NCBI RefSeq assembly: GCF_000715075.1
Contig: NC_134082.1
Location: forward strand, 187,601,948 to 187,665,947
Reading direction: 5' to 3'
Length of the DNA: 64,000 nt
DNA from: Nicotiana tabacum
Lineage: Eukaryota; Streptophyta; Magnoliopsida; Solanales; Solanaceae
The position numbers and the translations under genes are program-made. Position 1 is the stretch's first letter; each line of letters starts with the position of its first letter. This document shows, piece by piece, positions 23,645 to 34,669 of this stretch. The notes beneath the pieces were generated by a model. It was not told the DNA's origin, ran no database searches, and was given only the letters and a program-made list of their open reading frames with translations.

Positions 23645-23868
23645 GTATAGGTTAAATAATTTTAAGAATATGGGTATAGGTTAAATGGAGGGGGGGAAGT
23701 ACACAGTTAGCCAGTAATAAGACATATATTTACTTTTCAGCCATTGTTTAAATGTCTTTAGTCTTTAGCCACTGCTTTAATAAACTTTTACCCGTCCGGA
23801 CGAAAATAACCTTCTGCTATAATTTGCTGAAACCTACGCGGATTGCAGAGAACTTCGCCCAAATTTAA

Positions 23869-24095
23869 AGACCAAATGTCCTTAATTTTTGAACTTCCAA
23901 CTCTAAGTTCAGGACCAAGTGTCCTTAACTTATGAGCTTGTTATTGTAAGTTCAGGACTAGTTGTTCTTAATTTATGAGCTTGTAAGTCTAAGTTAAGGA
24001 CTACCTGTCCTTAGTTTTTGAGCTTGTAACTCTAAGTTTAGGACTACCTGTCCTTAACTTTTGAACTTGTAACTCTAAGTTCAGGACTACCTGTG
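23869..24095. repeat. 43-bp minisatellite (about 5.3 units)
   Basis: Units begin AGGACTACCTGTCCTTA and continue with a (T)TTGA(A/G)CTTGTAACTCTAAGTT-like half, period about 43 bp. Each unit carries the small inverted repeat AGGAC...GTCCT. It lies directly upstream of the galactinol-synthase fragment. Confidence 0.85.
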
Positions 24096-24154
24096 AATTC
24101 AGTATAAATATTTAATACTTTTTGTATGTTTATAGAGTTGGATTTATTTTGTAG

Positions 24155-24350
24155 GATTTGTTGAACATGTTCTTCAGAGATGTATACAAGCTAATTCCAA
24201 ACAAGTACAACTTGATATTAGCTATGTTGTGGCGTCACTCAGATAATGTGGAACTTGAGAAGGTGAAATTTGTTCACTACTGTGCGGCGGGGTCAAAGCC
24301 ATGGAGGTATACTGGCAAGGAAGAGAACATGGACAGAAAAGAGACAGAAA
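24155..24350 (+). pseudogene. Captured galactinol synthase (GolS, GT8) last-exon fragment
   Basis: After a splice-acceptor-like ttattttgtag, the frame from 24155 reads DLLNMFFRDVYKLIPNKYNL, then LAMLWRHSDNVELEKVKFVH and YCAAGSKPWRYTGKEENMD. This is the distinctive C-terminal part of plant galactinol synthases, GT8 enzymes that start raffinose-family sugar synthesis. The match ends soon after ENMDRK. The catalytic N-terminal two-thirds is absent, so the piece is not functional as an enzyme. Keeping an intron-exon border points to capture of genomic DNA, not of a processed mRNA. Confidence 0.85.
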
Positions 24351-25722
24351 AAAGGGTAACACCGTTTTTTCAAATTAATTTTAATAGACTAATGACTACT
24401 TTTGCTCAGCATTAAAAATGCTGGATAAAAAGTAAATATCACTTTAAAAAGTGGCTACCCCACACAATTTTTACTTAAATAGGGGCGACCAAATAGGGCG
24501 ATCCGTGCAATTTTTACAGAGAAAAGGGGTCAGCCCAAATATATTTTTGACCAAATTTAAGTTATATACATTAACATGTCAAGAAATTTTAACCTATTTA
24601 TGACATATTACTTATCATTTTTATAATATTGTCAATTAATATTTATTATTAGATTTATTCATAATTCCTTAGTAAGTGTTTGACCAAAATATATCAAAAC
24701 CTTTATGATTAAAATAACTAAAGATAAAGATGAGGTCAATCTTAGTTAAACACAATAAAATCTAGATCAAGTGATGAAGAGAGTAAGCAAGATGAATGAT
24801 GTAACAAATATATTGGAATCAAATGAATGCTCACGAATACGAAGACTTAAATGCACAATCAAGCTTGAACGGTACAATCGGCATTAAATGGGGAATAAAT
24901 ATGAGATGATTGGGGAATCTTTTCTCTTTTCAGATGAATAAGACTGCTTTTGTATTCACTTTTAGAGGATTCTTTTACAAAGTGTTCTTTTATCTTTTTT
25001 CTCGTCTCCTCTTTTTCTTTACTCACCCTTCCTATTTATAAGGGACAATCTCCCAGAAAACCCTAGAAAGTACAATATAGAGAATATTCAAAAGGTATAT
25101 TCTTGTTGTCTCCTACTAAGTTTACACTGTCATGGATATCATACGTCGACTAACCGCCCTCAATCGTTGCCTTTCACCACGACGACCACCAGACGGTGCA
25201 TCATGACAACCTCGTTCCTTGTCCTACTTGGTAATGGTCATGGTTGCCAAATTTGGACCCATACAGTTAATCCTTCCACTTGTTGAGGTCGCAGCCCAGT
25301 ACGTCCTTGATAAGCGGATGTCGTCCATACCCGCGGAGAAATTTGGCGGTTGGGTTGTAATGGTTTGATTACTAATGAAAGAGTGGTGCATTCCACGGTA
25401 TTCTAGATAGTGTAGCTTAACGGGAGATGATGTCACTCCCACGTGCATCATCATTGCGTGTCTTCCCGAGGCAGAGACCAATTGGCTTGTCGCTTTGGTT
25501 TTGGCGCCTTCTGGCAGCTTTTTGCTTTGATTCTGGCGCCACACCACCTTATAAATAGACTTCTTTCAAGAACTTTTGGTCATTTCCTCTCTAGTGTATG
25601 TGTTGTCTTCTTTAGCCATTTCTTTTCGTATCTCCAGCTCTGTTTTCGTGATCTTTCTTCTCGCCTTCTTCTGTTCACCGTTCTTTGCTCTGTGTTTTAT
25701 CAATATACCTTCTTTCATCGAG
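24351..25722. other. No gene; possible LTR or leader of the Transposase_28-like element
   Basis: AT-rich DNA to about 25000. A TATA-like tatttataaggg lies near 25032, then T/C-rich sequence and a leader up to the ATG at 25723. Such a stretch could be the LTR or promoter of the element whose ORF follows, but I could not match a second copy. The GTTTGACC and ATAGGGGCGACC strings near 24480-24540 may be the end of the element carrying the galactinol-synthase piece. Confidence 0.4.
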
Positions 25723-26597
25723 ATGCCTAGAGCACATCGGTCACACGAAGAGATTTCCGACGCCACCCCGCTATCTATGGCACCTCCCTCTTGTGGTGAC
25801 GATATGGCAGTAGAAGAAGGGGACAGTCTTCGCACCATGGAGGAGATATTACCGAGAAACCCCATGTCTCGGAATAATTTTCTTAAGGAACTTATCCCTT
25901 CTCCTGCTCTGGTGGTTTCTGAGGCTGAACAGGCTCACATAGATGACCTCCGTTCTACGTATAACGTTCCCTCTTATATTGAGTTAGTTCCACCTGGGAG
26001 GGACTTCGTGGACGTCCACAGATCGGGGTATTGTGATTTTTATGTGTACCCTTTTGTGATCGGCCATTCCTTCCCTCTTCTTCCGTTAGCGGAGGAATTT
26101 TGTCAGTTCTATGAAATCTGCTCAGCACAACTATCTCCGTATACATACAAGATATTTCTGTTATTGACGAAATACGCGGAGTTGGCAGGGTGTAAAGTCG
26201 GCCTTCATCACCTTTTACACTTGTTTTCCCCTATTTTCACAAGGGTACTATGATACACTTAAGGCATTGCGGGACCAAAGGGCTGGTGGTCGGGACAGAT
26301 GACCGGGCAAGCCACAAATTTTGGCATAGATACTTCTTCGTTAGAACCGAGCATCTGGTGTCGGACCCCGCTGGATTCCCAGAATGGTGGAATCACAACC
26401 GTAGGTGTTGGTATTCGTAGTTTACTTTCATTTTTTCCAATTTTGTGCTTATTTGTAACCTTTTCGTGCAGCTGCGAGGCGCGCACCTTGTCCCGTCGTT
26501 GGTATCGAGGACTGGGTAGCCCGTTTGCTACCTCACAAAATGGAGACTCGAGATTGGCCCGCTTTCATGAAACGCTTTGAGCCGAAGGTTCCATCTG
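25723..26597 (+). pseudogene. Transposase_28-like ('putative gypsy type transposon') gene, 5' part
   Basis: From the ATG at 25723 (MPRAHRSHEEISD) the frame carries a domain typical of plant 'putative gypsy type transposon' proteins: VYPFVIGHSFPLLPLAEEFC, then QLSPYTYKIFLLLTKYAELA. A frameshift near 26243 is needed to continue to FWHRYFFVRTEHLVSDPAGF and PEWWN, ending near 26400. After an intron, a second exon (about 26472-26597) reads VVGIEDWVARLLPHKMETRD. A donor GT at 26598 opens an intron of about 70 bp into which the Ogre element inserted. The gene resumes at 47929. Such proteins are carried by LTR elements and their function is not known. The copy is broken. Confidence 0.7.
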
Positions 26598-26631
26598 GTA
26601 AATGTTTTTCTGTTCTGACCTTTGGTTGTTT

Positions 26632-26636
26632 GTCAC
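26632..26636 (+). repeat. Target-site duplication of the Ogre element, left copy
   Basis: GTCAC directly before the LTR start TGTCACACC; the same five bases follow the other LTR at 47893-47897. Confidence 0.95.
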
Positions 26637-29600
26637 TGTCACACCTCCTTTTTACATACCCGAGGGTACAAGGGAGTTTTTTCCAATTAAAGGACAATCG
26701 AAACCGGATTTGTTTGTTTATTTCAGAGTCGCCACTTGGAAGGTTTAGGGTGTCCCAAGTCACCAATTTTAATCCCGAATCAAGGAAAAGGATGACTCCA
26801 TATTACAATCTGCGTACCAGAAATCCGGATAAGGAATTCTGTTAACCCGGGAGAAGGTGTTAGGCATTCCCAAGTTCCGTGGTTCTAGCACGGTCGCTCA
26901 ACTGTTATATTTGGCTTGATTATCTGATTTTATACAAATATGTACTTATGTGCAAATTTTAACTTTTTACCGCTTTTATCATATTTTTAAAAGGAAAGTG
27001 AACATCGTTTAAAACATGTCTTTGGATTGCGTCACATGAAATGCACCCGCGATCTGGAACATATTTTTATTCAATGTTTTAGGATTTGAATTTGGGTCGC
27101 ATGAAATGCACACCCGAGTTTAAGAAGGTAAGATTATTAAAATACGCGTCTAAAGCGATTAGCGATTATTATTTCTAGATGAGGTCGTGGAACTTTGCTA
27201 AACGGCCGATCCCGAGTTCTAAGTAATTAAAGAATACATTTTGTGAGGGCCCCGCAATCTGTGCATTTTATTTGGCGAGACTCGTCTCATTTTATTTAAA
27301 AGGATAAACCTACAGTGACTACATTTCTTCTATTAGGTTTGTCTCTAAAATAAAAGAAACTTTCTTAATTATTTACATGCTGAAAAACATAGCTTATTAA
27401 TTGTTAGTTTACGGTTGATACAAATGGAAAATCGCAACGGAGTTTGTACAAAGAAATATTGCTTTTGTTCTCTATTCTACTTATTCAAGGAAAAATTGAA
27501 ACATGAGATTAGCGTACAATGATATCGAAGCAAATTATTTTAGGCGAAGAGATTAGACATATTCGGCCTTATTCATTGACGGGCATACGGACGAGGTTCA
27601 GTTAATTACTCCTTACATGCTTGATACTTGAAAACGAGGCATTTGAAACGAACCTATCTAACTTAATGTGATATTACTACATGTTTGATTACACGATTTT
27701 TCCTTTTTGCTTTAACCCAGATTGCCTAGTGCATTCGAATTGTGCATTACCAATTGATGAGTGAAGGTGAAGCTAACGTGCTTAATGCATTTCAATTCAA
27801 CAGGCCCTATGTGAAACCATTGTTGGCTGATAATCGTTACTATCCAACTAGCTTCTTCCTGATTTATATACAACAATAGATTGCCAGACTAAATTCCTTA
27901 TGAACTGAAAACTGTTTTATTACATAGTTTGAAAGCCAGTCTTTACATGTTGAACACACAAATATTCTAAACTACAAGCAGCAGAATAAAGGTAACCATA
28001 TTGATGTTTAGACTACAAAACTCTTTATGCCTTTATTCAGCTCCAAACTCATCATTACATCAGTGAATTTAGAATGTGTACCTGGATGTTAGGACAATAA
28101 GAAGAGGAAGAGAAAGAGTATCAGCAGCAGGCAACTAACAACAACAACAACTAGCAACAACAACCAGCAATGACTATGCAGCCCACAGGTGATTGAGCAT
28201 CAAACAGACAAATCCCAGAAACAGAGTAGAAAAACAACAGCAGGAAGCCCAGAATATTGAATGTAACAGCACCAGCAGTTTAACAATCACACACAGTTCA
28301 GCAAATAACCAACAACAATTGGCCAAGACAGCTTGGCCAGCTTAAACTCTTATGCAGTTTTCAGACAGTCTTTGTTACAATGTTCTGAGATTTCTTTTTG
28401 TTTTTTTCTTTCAGCTTTTCTAAGAAAACCTTCTCTCCAGCTCAAAAATCCCCCCTTCTAATGGAAGGTCTGCCTCTTTTATAGCCTAACCTCAGCACTT
28501 TACAGTCTGTTGGACAACTCAGAATTCCCCCTCCCTGCTGGTTTTCCCACTCAGCTATTTAAAATAAACAAAACTCCCACGAGATTCCCTGACAGCCCCT
28601 TTCTATTTGGTTGTTAAAGTGGCCTAATCTCTTATTTATTTAGTAAAGCATGGGCAGCAGGAATATAATCTGACAGCACATGCTGTCCAATTATTTAAAT
28701 TCCTTAATCAGCTGATCAAGCACATGCTGCCCAAAATCTGAACCAAGTAAACATGCCATCCATTTAAGACCAAAGTCTGAACTGCCATTATAACGCACCC
28801 CAAATGTTTTTTGATTCAAATTGAACAAAATCAATAGGCAACATACTTCAGTTCCTAATGGAATTCAAATACGATCACAGCAGAACACAAACAACATGAA
28901 TCAAATTGTTACCATTTAATGGCTGAAACTAATTGACGACATACATCGACTCGACTGTATTAATTGTGATACATGACAAGCAATCACCCCAACAAAACAA
29001 CACAAAACAAAGTGTAACAACGCTCTTGGCAATTTGCAACGATACAGGAAAACAAACAGACATTATTGGTTTGACGAATACCAACTGAATTGAAATAAAC
29101 ACACTACCACATGAACTTAACATAACAGAATAAACTAAACAAAAGGTCTTGTATAGATGGGGAGACAAACTGATAACAGAAATCCCAGAACTAGACAAAC
29201 AACTAAACATGCTAACAAATTAATCTGAATAACAAAATGGACGATAAAAGGGACAAATGAACAAACCTGAAAAACTTTAAACATAGCTGAACCCAGGCCC
29301 GGGCTTGATTTGCTCGTTTAAAGTCGAACAAATCCTAACCGAGGTGTCTCGACCAAGAACACTTCGATTAGGGTTTACTAGACTACAAACTTGTCTAAAT
29401 TCAAACAGACCCCACAAAATCTTTATGTTCTAGGATTTGACTTTTCCAGATTTGGTTTTTTGGGATTTGTGGGTGGATTCGGACCAAACCAAGCATGGTT
29501 TGGTCACGAGGGATGTTAGGGGAGTACCTAGTGTGAATCTGGGGTAGATCGGTGTAGATCGAGTTTTGTCTCGAATCTTCCAATGAAGATTCGAGAAGGT

Positions 29601-30342
29601 GGAGGAGGATTCGAGCCAAGCTGTTGATGGATTTGAATTCAGGGGGTTGAGGTGCATCAGGGGTGTTAAGGGGGTAGTCACCGGCATCCATGCCGCCGGG
29701 ATTAGTGGTAAGGGGAAATGGGGCGGCTAGGGTACCTAAGGGGAGGTCTGGGTTCGTGTTTGGGGAAGACGGAAGGGGGGGTGTTCGTATAGGGGGGCTG
29801 GGTAAAGGGTTAGGCTTATATATGTAACGGGTAATTAGATCCTGGCTGTTGGATGAATCGAGATTGATGGCCAGGATCTTTCACTTAATACGGAACGACA
29901 TCGTTTGGCCTTGGTTGGGGGGTCGGTTCGAACTGGTTACTGGGTCGGGTTTAGAAACGGGTTACTGAAAAGGAATCCTGGGCCGTTGGATTGGCCTGGA
30001 CGGATGGCTCAGATTAAATGGCTCATACGGCATCGTTTTGGGGTCGTGCCTGGGCAGGCCTGGTTTGGACTGGATCTCTGTTTTGATTTTGGGCCTCATT
30101 TTGGGGCCCAATCTGATTTTCCACATCCCCCTTTTTCCTTTAATTAACAAGATTAAACTAAAACTCATAAATTGCAAAAATTAAATACAATTACACCATA
30201 TTGGTTATCACCTATAGTAGTTAACACATAATTTTAACATTAAATAAAAATCACTCAATGACAAAACACTTACGAATATATTTTTGAGTTTCTTACTTTT
30301 CTTTTTGGAGTATTTCCGTGAAGCAAAAATCACATGCTTACA
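26637..30342 (-). repeat. Ogre 3' LTR (left copy)
   Basis: 3,706 bp, a direct repeat of 44192-47892 with a few indels (for example near 27700, where this copy has about ten extra bases). It contains CAACAAC-rich DNA near 28135-28170. Short open frames inside are mirrored in the other LTR and are not genes. Confidence 0.95.
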
Positions 30343-30357
30343 GCTGCCCCTCTTTGC
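30343..30357 (-). other. Ogre polypurine tract
   Basis: The minus strand reads GCAAAGAGGGGCAGC immediately before the 3' LTR, the expected position and composition for the plus-strand primer in reverse transcription. Confidence 0.85.
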
Positions 30358-31050
30358 CCGAAGTCACGAAGGGTTTTCGCGCAAAGACAAAGCGGGTGAT
30401 TTTTGCTCGTCCGAGTGCTCCGTGTGAAGCATTTTTTGAAAAATATTTGACCGAACCTTTGCTTCAGAGGTTTCCTACATATCCTGGGCTGAACAGGAAT
30501 CAAGTCAATGTAGTTCGAGAAATTTTGGTAGCTGGGACTACCGTGTGACTGTAGTGTTTACTGTTGTTGTGTGCTGCTTACCGACTTCCTCATTACATTG
30601 TGCTTAAAAGGAAAAACAAGAAACTAGGCTAGACTATGGATCACAAGATCTCATCCATTTTCAACTTGTCCTTGTCGCCTTGCTTTCTTGTTGGCTTGCG
30701 TTTTCCTCCGATGCTTTCATTCTGTAATCTTGGGGATGGCACTGGCCCTTTGCTCTTCTGAGTACCAGTTTTCATCATTTTGCTTGGTCCGCTGGGGACA
30801 TGGCCTTCTTCATTAAGCTTTTCAATGGTTCCTTTGGTGGTACGACTCTCTTCATCAGACTTGTTATGCTGGGCATGGTCTAATGTTCACAAGCCGCTTC
30901 TTTCAAAACGCGTCCTTTCTTCCTTTTGATGCCTGCACTTGAGTTTGCAACCTTATGCTTCCCTGTGCTAGGGGTTTTATTGTTTCCTGCTGGGGATTCC
31001 TGTTGTAACCTTCTGCCTTCTGGTGGGGTTACTGATTTCAACATCTGCGA

Positions 31051-31623
31051 TATAAAAAGTATTCCCGCATTATACTGGTGGGCGACCTAGAACATAAAGT
31101 ATTCCCGCATTTTACTGGTGGGCGACCTAGAACATAAAGTATTCCCGCATTTTACTGGTGGGCGACCTAGAACATAAAGTATTCCCGCATTTTACTGGTG
31201 GGCGACCTAGAACATAAAGTATTCCCGCATTTTACTGGTGGGCGACCTAGAACATAAAGTATTCCCGCATTTTACTGGTGGGCGACCTAGAACATAAAGT
31301 ATTCCCGCATTTTACTGGTGGGCGACCTAGAACATAAAGTATTCCCGCATTTTACTGGTGGGCGACCTAGAACATAAAGTATTCCCGCATTTTACTGGTG
31401 GGCGACCTAGAACATAAAGTATTCCCGCATTTTACTGGTGGGCGACCTAGAACATAAAGTATTCCCGCATTTTACTGGTGGGCGACCTAGAACATAAAGT
31501 ATTCCCGCATTTTACTGGTGGGCGACCTAGAACATAAAGTATTCCCGCATTTTACTGGTGGGCGACCTAGAACATAAAGTATTCCCGCATTTTACTGGTG
31601 GGCGACCTAGAACATAAAGTATT
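31051..31623. repeat. 40-bp tandem array in the Ogre 3' region (14.3 units)
   Basis: The unit AACATAAAGTATTCCCGCAT plus TTTACTGGTGGGCGACCTAG is repeated head to tail. Units 2-14 look identical by eye; only the first (31051-31090) differs, at two or three bases. It lies between the integrase gene and the 3' LTR. Ogre-type elements are reported to carry variable tandem repeats there, some of which seed satellite DNA. It is not CRISPR: there are no spacers. Confidence 0.97.
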
Positions 31624-33473
31624 GAATTTTTTCCTCGTCCTTCCGAGAAAATTTTGACAACGGCAGAAAATTTTCTGCCCTCGTTTTGGCGACTTCCTTG
31701 GCATCGCGTCTTGTTGCCATCATCAACCTTTATTTTCCTGCAGCAGACAAAAGGATGTATTTAGTTTTAATCATGGTGGGGAGTGGCGTCTTTCCGCTGG
31801 GAGATGGTGTTTTTTTTTCTCTTTCTCTTTTCTTGCTTTGTGCCCGCACAACTGGTTGGCGGACTAAGTTGTTTGCTGGGGGTGACCCGTCTGATGGGTA
31901 TGGTCTTCCGTTTATCCCCCCTTTTTGCTTTTCTCTTTATAGAACCAACCGTGGGAGTCTGCTTCCCTCCCGAAACCACTCCCTTAGGAGTTTACTTCCT
32001 CCGGCAGGGCATAGAACTTTACTGCCTGGGGATAACCTTTGGGACTGTTATCTTTCATCGGATCAATTTCCCTTTCCTATGGAGTTTGACCACTTCGGAC
32101 TTGGTTCCGTGATTTATCGACGTTCTGCGGGGAAACCTTCTCGGAACTTGGTCCCAGAGTCCTTCACCCGTCATTTTCCGCTCTTTTTGCGTCCCCCTTC
32201 TTTCGATGCAATTCGACGTCTTTTGTCTTATTCTTGGTTTTTTGGCCTATCCTTTTCGTATTTTGCTTTTGGACCCCTTCAGTCTCTGGTAGTAAACTTT
32301 GAAAGATCCTTTTCAAAACCAATGTTTTAGAAAAAAATGAAAAATGTAGAAAATGAGAAAAATCTTTCTGAACCAAACTTATCTGGATGACATGACTGGT
32401 CCTTATGATCATGACGTGCACCATAGATTCCCGACCCAGTCTATTTGTATCAATCATCTTGCCTGGTGGTTTTACTTGCTGGGGATAAATGAGTGTCCAT
32501 TTCTTTGCGAACGCGGACCCTTTTGCTGATCTGCCTTGCTGCCTCATAGTGCCCTTCGAGGGGTTTTCACTAATGAGACTCTCTCTTTTCTCTCAGCTCC
32601 CGGCGTCTTATGGTGCCTGTGAAGGTTTTCACCGATAAGATTCTCTCGTTTTATATCTCTCATCTTTCGTCGCCTTATGGTGCCTGTGAAGGTTTTCACC
32701 AATAAGACTCTCTCATTTGATTTCTTCAGCGGGGAATTGGAGTGTTGTTGATATGACCCTCTCTTTGGAGATTCCTTTGGACTATCAATTCATTTCCAGT
32801 CTTATGGGGATCAGTGTATTATTCTCAGCTTCGTTTGCCTGACTTGGCACCTCTTGGATATTGATCGGGAGGTCTTTTGGACGTCGATGTTGGTTTTGGT
32901 GTGGAGCTAAAAGAAAGGCTTATCAAAAAAATGAAATAACTTTGATGGGTGATCTGCTACAACTTTTGGAATCAAACCTTTGTTGGAATTTTAAAATATA
33001 GCCCCTGCCCTGGTTTTCTTGCTTAGGGGATTTTATTTTTACCCTATGTTGAGCTATGTGCGTTATGTACACTGTGCCTATTATGTGTGTTTATGTACAC
33101 TATGCACCCTATGTATACTATGATGCACACTATGACCGAGCCGTGAGGCGCCTACGTATCCTCTTTGAGGAATCCGGTCAAACGTAGTTCCCACAGTTGG
33201 TGATTTTTATCTTTTTCTCTTTTTTCTTTTTTTTTTCTTTTTTTTTCTTTTTTTTCATTTTCTCTTAAAAATTTCTCTTCTTCTTCTTTCTCTTTTCATA
33301 TCTTTTCCGTTAGTGATTCCAAAAGAGGGGTATGAAAGAATAACTTAAGGCTCAAAAAGGGGAAACAAGGGTAAAAGTGTTTGGATAGAAGAAAGAATTG
33401 CCTCCGTCATTTCATTATCCAATAAGTACCAAGTACAAACAAACAAACCACTAATTGCCATAATCAAAAGAAA
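31624..33473. other. Ogre 3' untranslated region
   Basis: No sense-strand gene. The plus strand has an open frame at 31686-32330 (214 codons), antisense to the element, with no domain I recognise. Tat-lineage elements sometimes carry antisense ORFs here, so it is noted but not called. A block of about 65 bp containing TATGGTGCCTGTGAAGG is repeated near 32606 and 32674, with a degenerate copy near 32540. A T-rich run lies at 33210-33300. Confidence 0.6.
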
Positions 33474-34669
33474 TTACGCGTAATATCTCTTGACTGCATC
33501 CGAATTGATAGCCATGTCAACACATCTTCCCTCGATATCCGTCAAACACAAAGCTCCATTGGACAATACTCTGGTCACGATATAAGGCCCTTGCCAATTT
33601 GGGGCGAACTTGCCTTTTGCTTCGACCTGATGCGGGAGGATCTTCTTTAATACCTGCTGCCATACTTCAAACCTCCTGGGGCGTACCTTCTTATTATATG
33701 TTCTCACCATTCTCTTCTGATATAGCTGACCATGGCACACTGCTGCCAAACTTTTCTCGTCTATCAAACTCAACTGTTCCAATCGAGCTTTGACCCATTC
33801 ATTATCATCAATCTCGGCTTCAGCGACAATCCGGAGGGACGAAATTTCGACCTCCGTTAGTATTACGGCCTCAGTTCCGTATACCAACAAATAAGGAGTT
33901 GCACCTACGGAAGTCCAGACGGTAGTGCGGTAACCCAACAAAGCAAAGGGTAATCTCTCGTGCCATTGTCTATATCCTTCCACCATCTTTCGCAGTATCT
34001 TCTTGATGTTCTTATTGGCTGCTTCGACCGCTCCATTCGCCTTGGGACGATATGGGGTGGAATTGCGGTGTGTAATCTTGAATTGTTGGCATACCTCTCT
34101 CATCAGACTGTTGTTAAGATTCGCACCGTTATCCGTGATGATTACTTTTGGGATCCCAAATCTGCAGATGATATGGGAGTGCACAAAATCCACCACTGCC
34201 TTTTTAGTTACTGACTTGAAGGTTTTAGCCTCAACCCATTTGGTAAAGTTGTCAATGGTTACTAGAATGAAACTATGACCGTTGGATGCTGCTGGCTCGA
34301 TAGGTCCAATGACGTCCATGCCCCATGCCACAAACGGCTAGGGTGCTGACATCGTATGTAACTCTGTTGGTGGAGAATGAATCAGATCTCCATGTATCTG
34401 ACGCTGATGGCATTTTCTCACGAAAGAGATACAGTCATGCTCCATGGTGAGCCAATAATACCCTGCCCTAAGGTCTTCCTTGCCAATACATATCCGCTCA
34501 TATGTGGTCCGCAAACTCCAGCATGTACCTCTGCCATAACCGTCGTGGCTTGACCGACATCTATGCATCTCAACAATCCCAAATCCGGGGTTCTTTTGTA
34601 CAAAACTCCTGCGCTGAGGAAGAAACCATTTGACAAACGCCGAAGGGCTCTTTTTTGGTCTCCAGTGGC
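33474..34669 (-). pseudogene. Ogre integrase
   Basis: The region begins after the TAG at 34672-34670. It shows a zinc-finger-like HDCISFVRKCHQRQIHGD, then the catalytic core: D in VTIDNFTKWVEA, D in IITDNGANLNN and E in NGAVEAANK. A C-terminal domain follows, ending with NSDAVKRYYA. No chromodomain is seen, as expected for Tat/Ogre. Breaks are a frameshift near 34470-34490 and a TAG at 34340-34338 (a Trp position in relatives). From 34331 to 33474 the frame is open. The integrase would insert the DNA copy into chromatin, but this gene is interrupted. Confidence 0.92.

Noticed and set aside
28929..29210. 93-aa frame present twice (also 46478-46759)
   Set aside because: It lies at the same place in both Ogre LTRs; duplication reflects the LTRs, not a conserved gene.
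29905..30147. 80-aa frame repeated at 47455-47697
   Set aside because: Another LTR shadow, antisense to the element's transcription, with no domain.
31051..31623. CRISPR-like regularly repeated array
   Set aside because: Repeats are directly adjacent with no variable spacers, and the locus is the 3' region of a plant retrotransposon.
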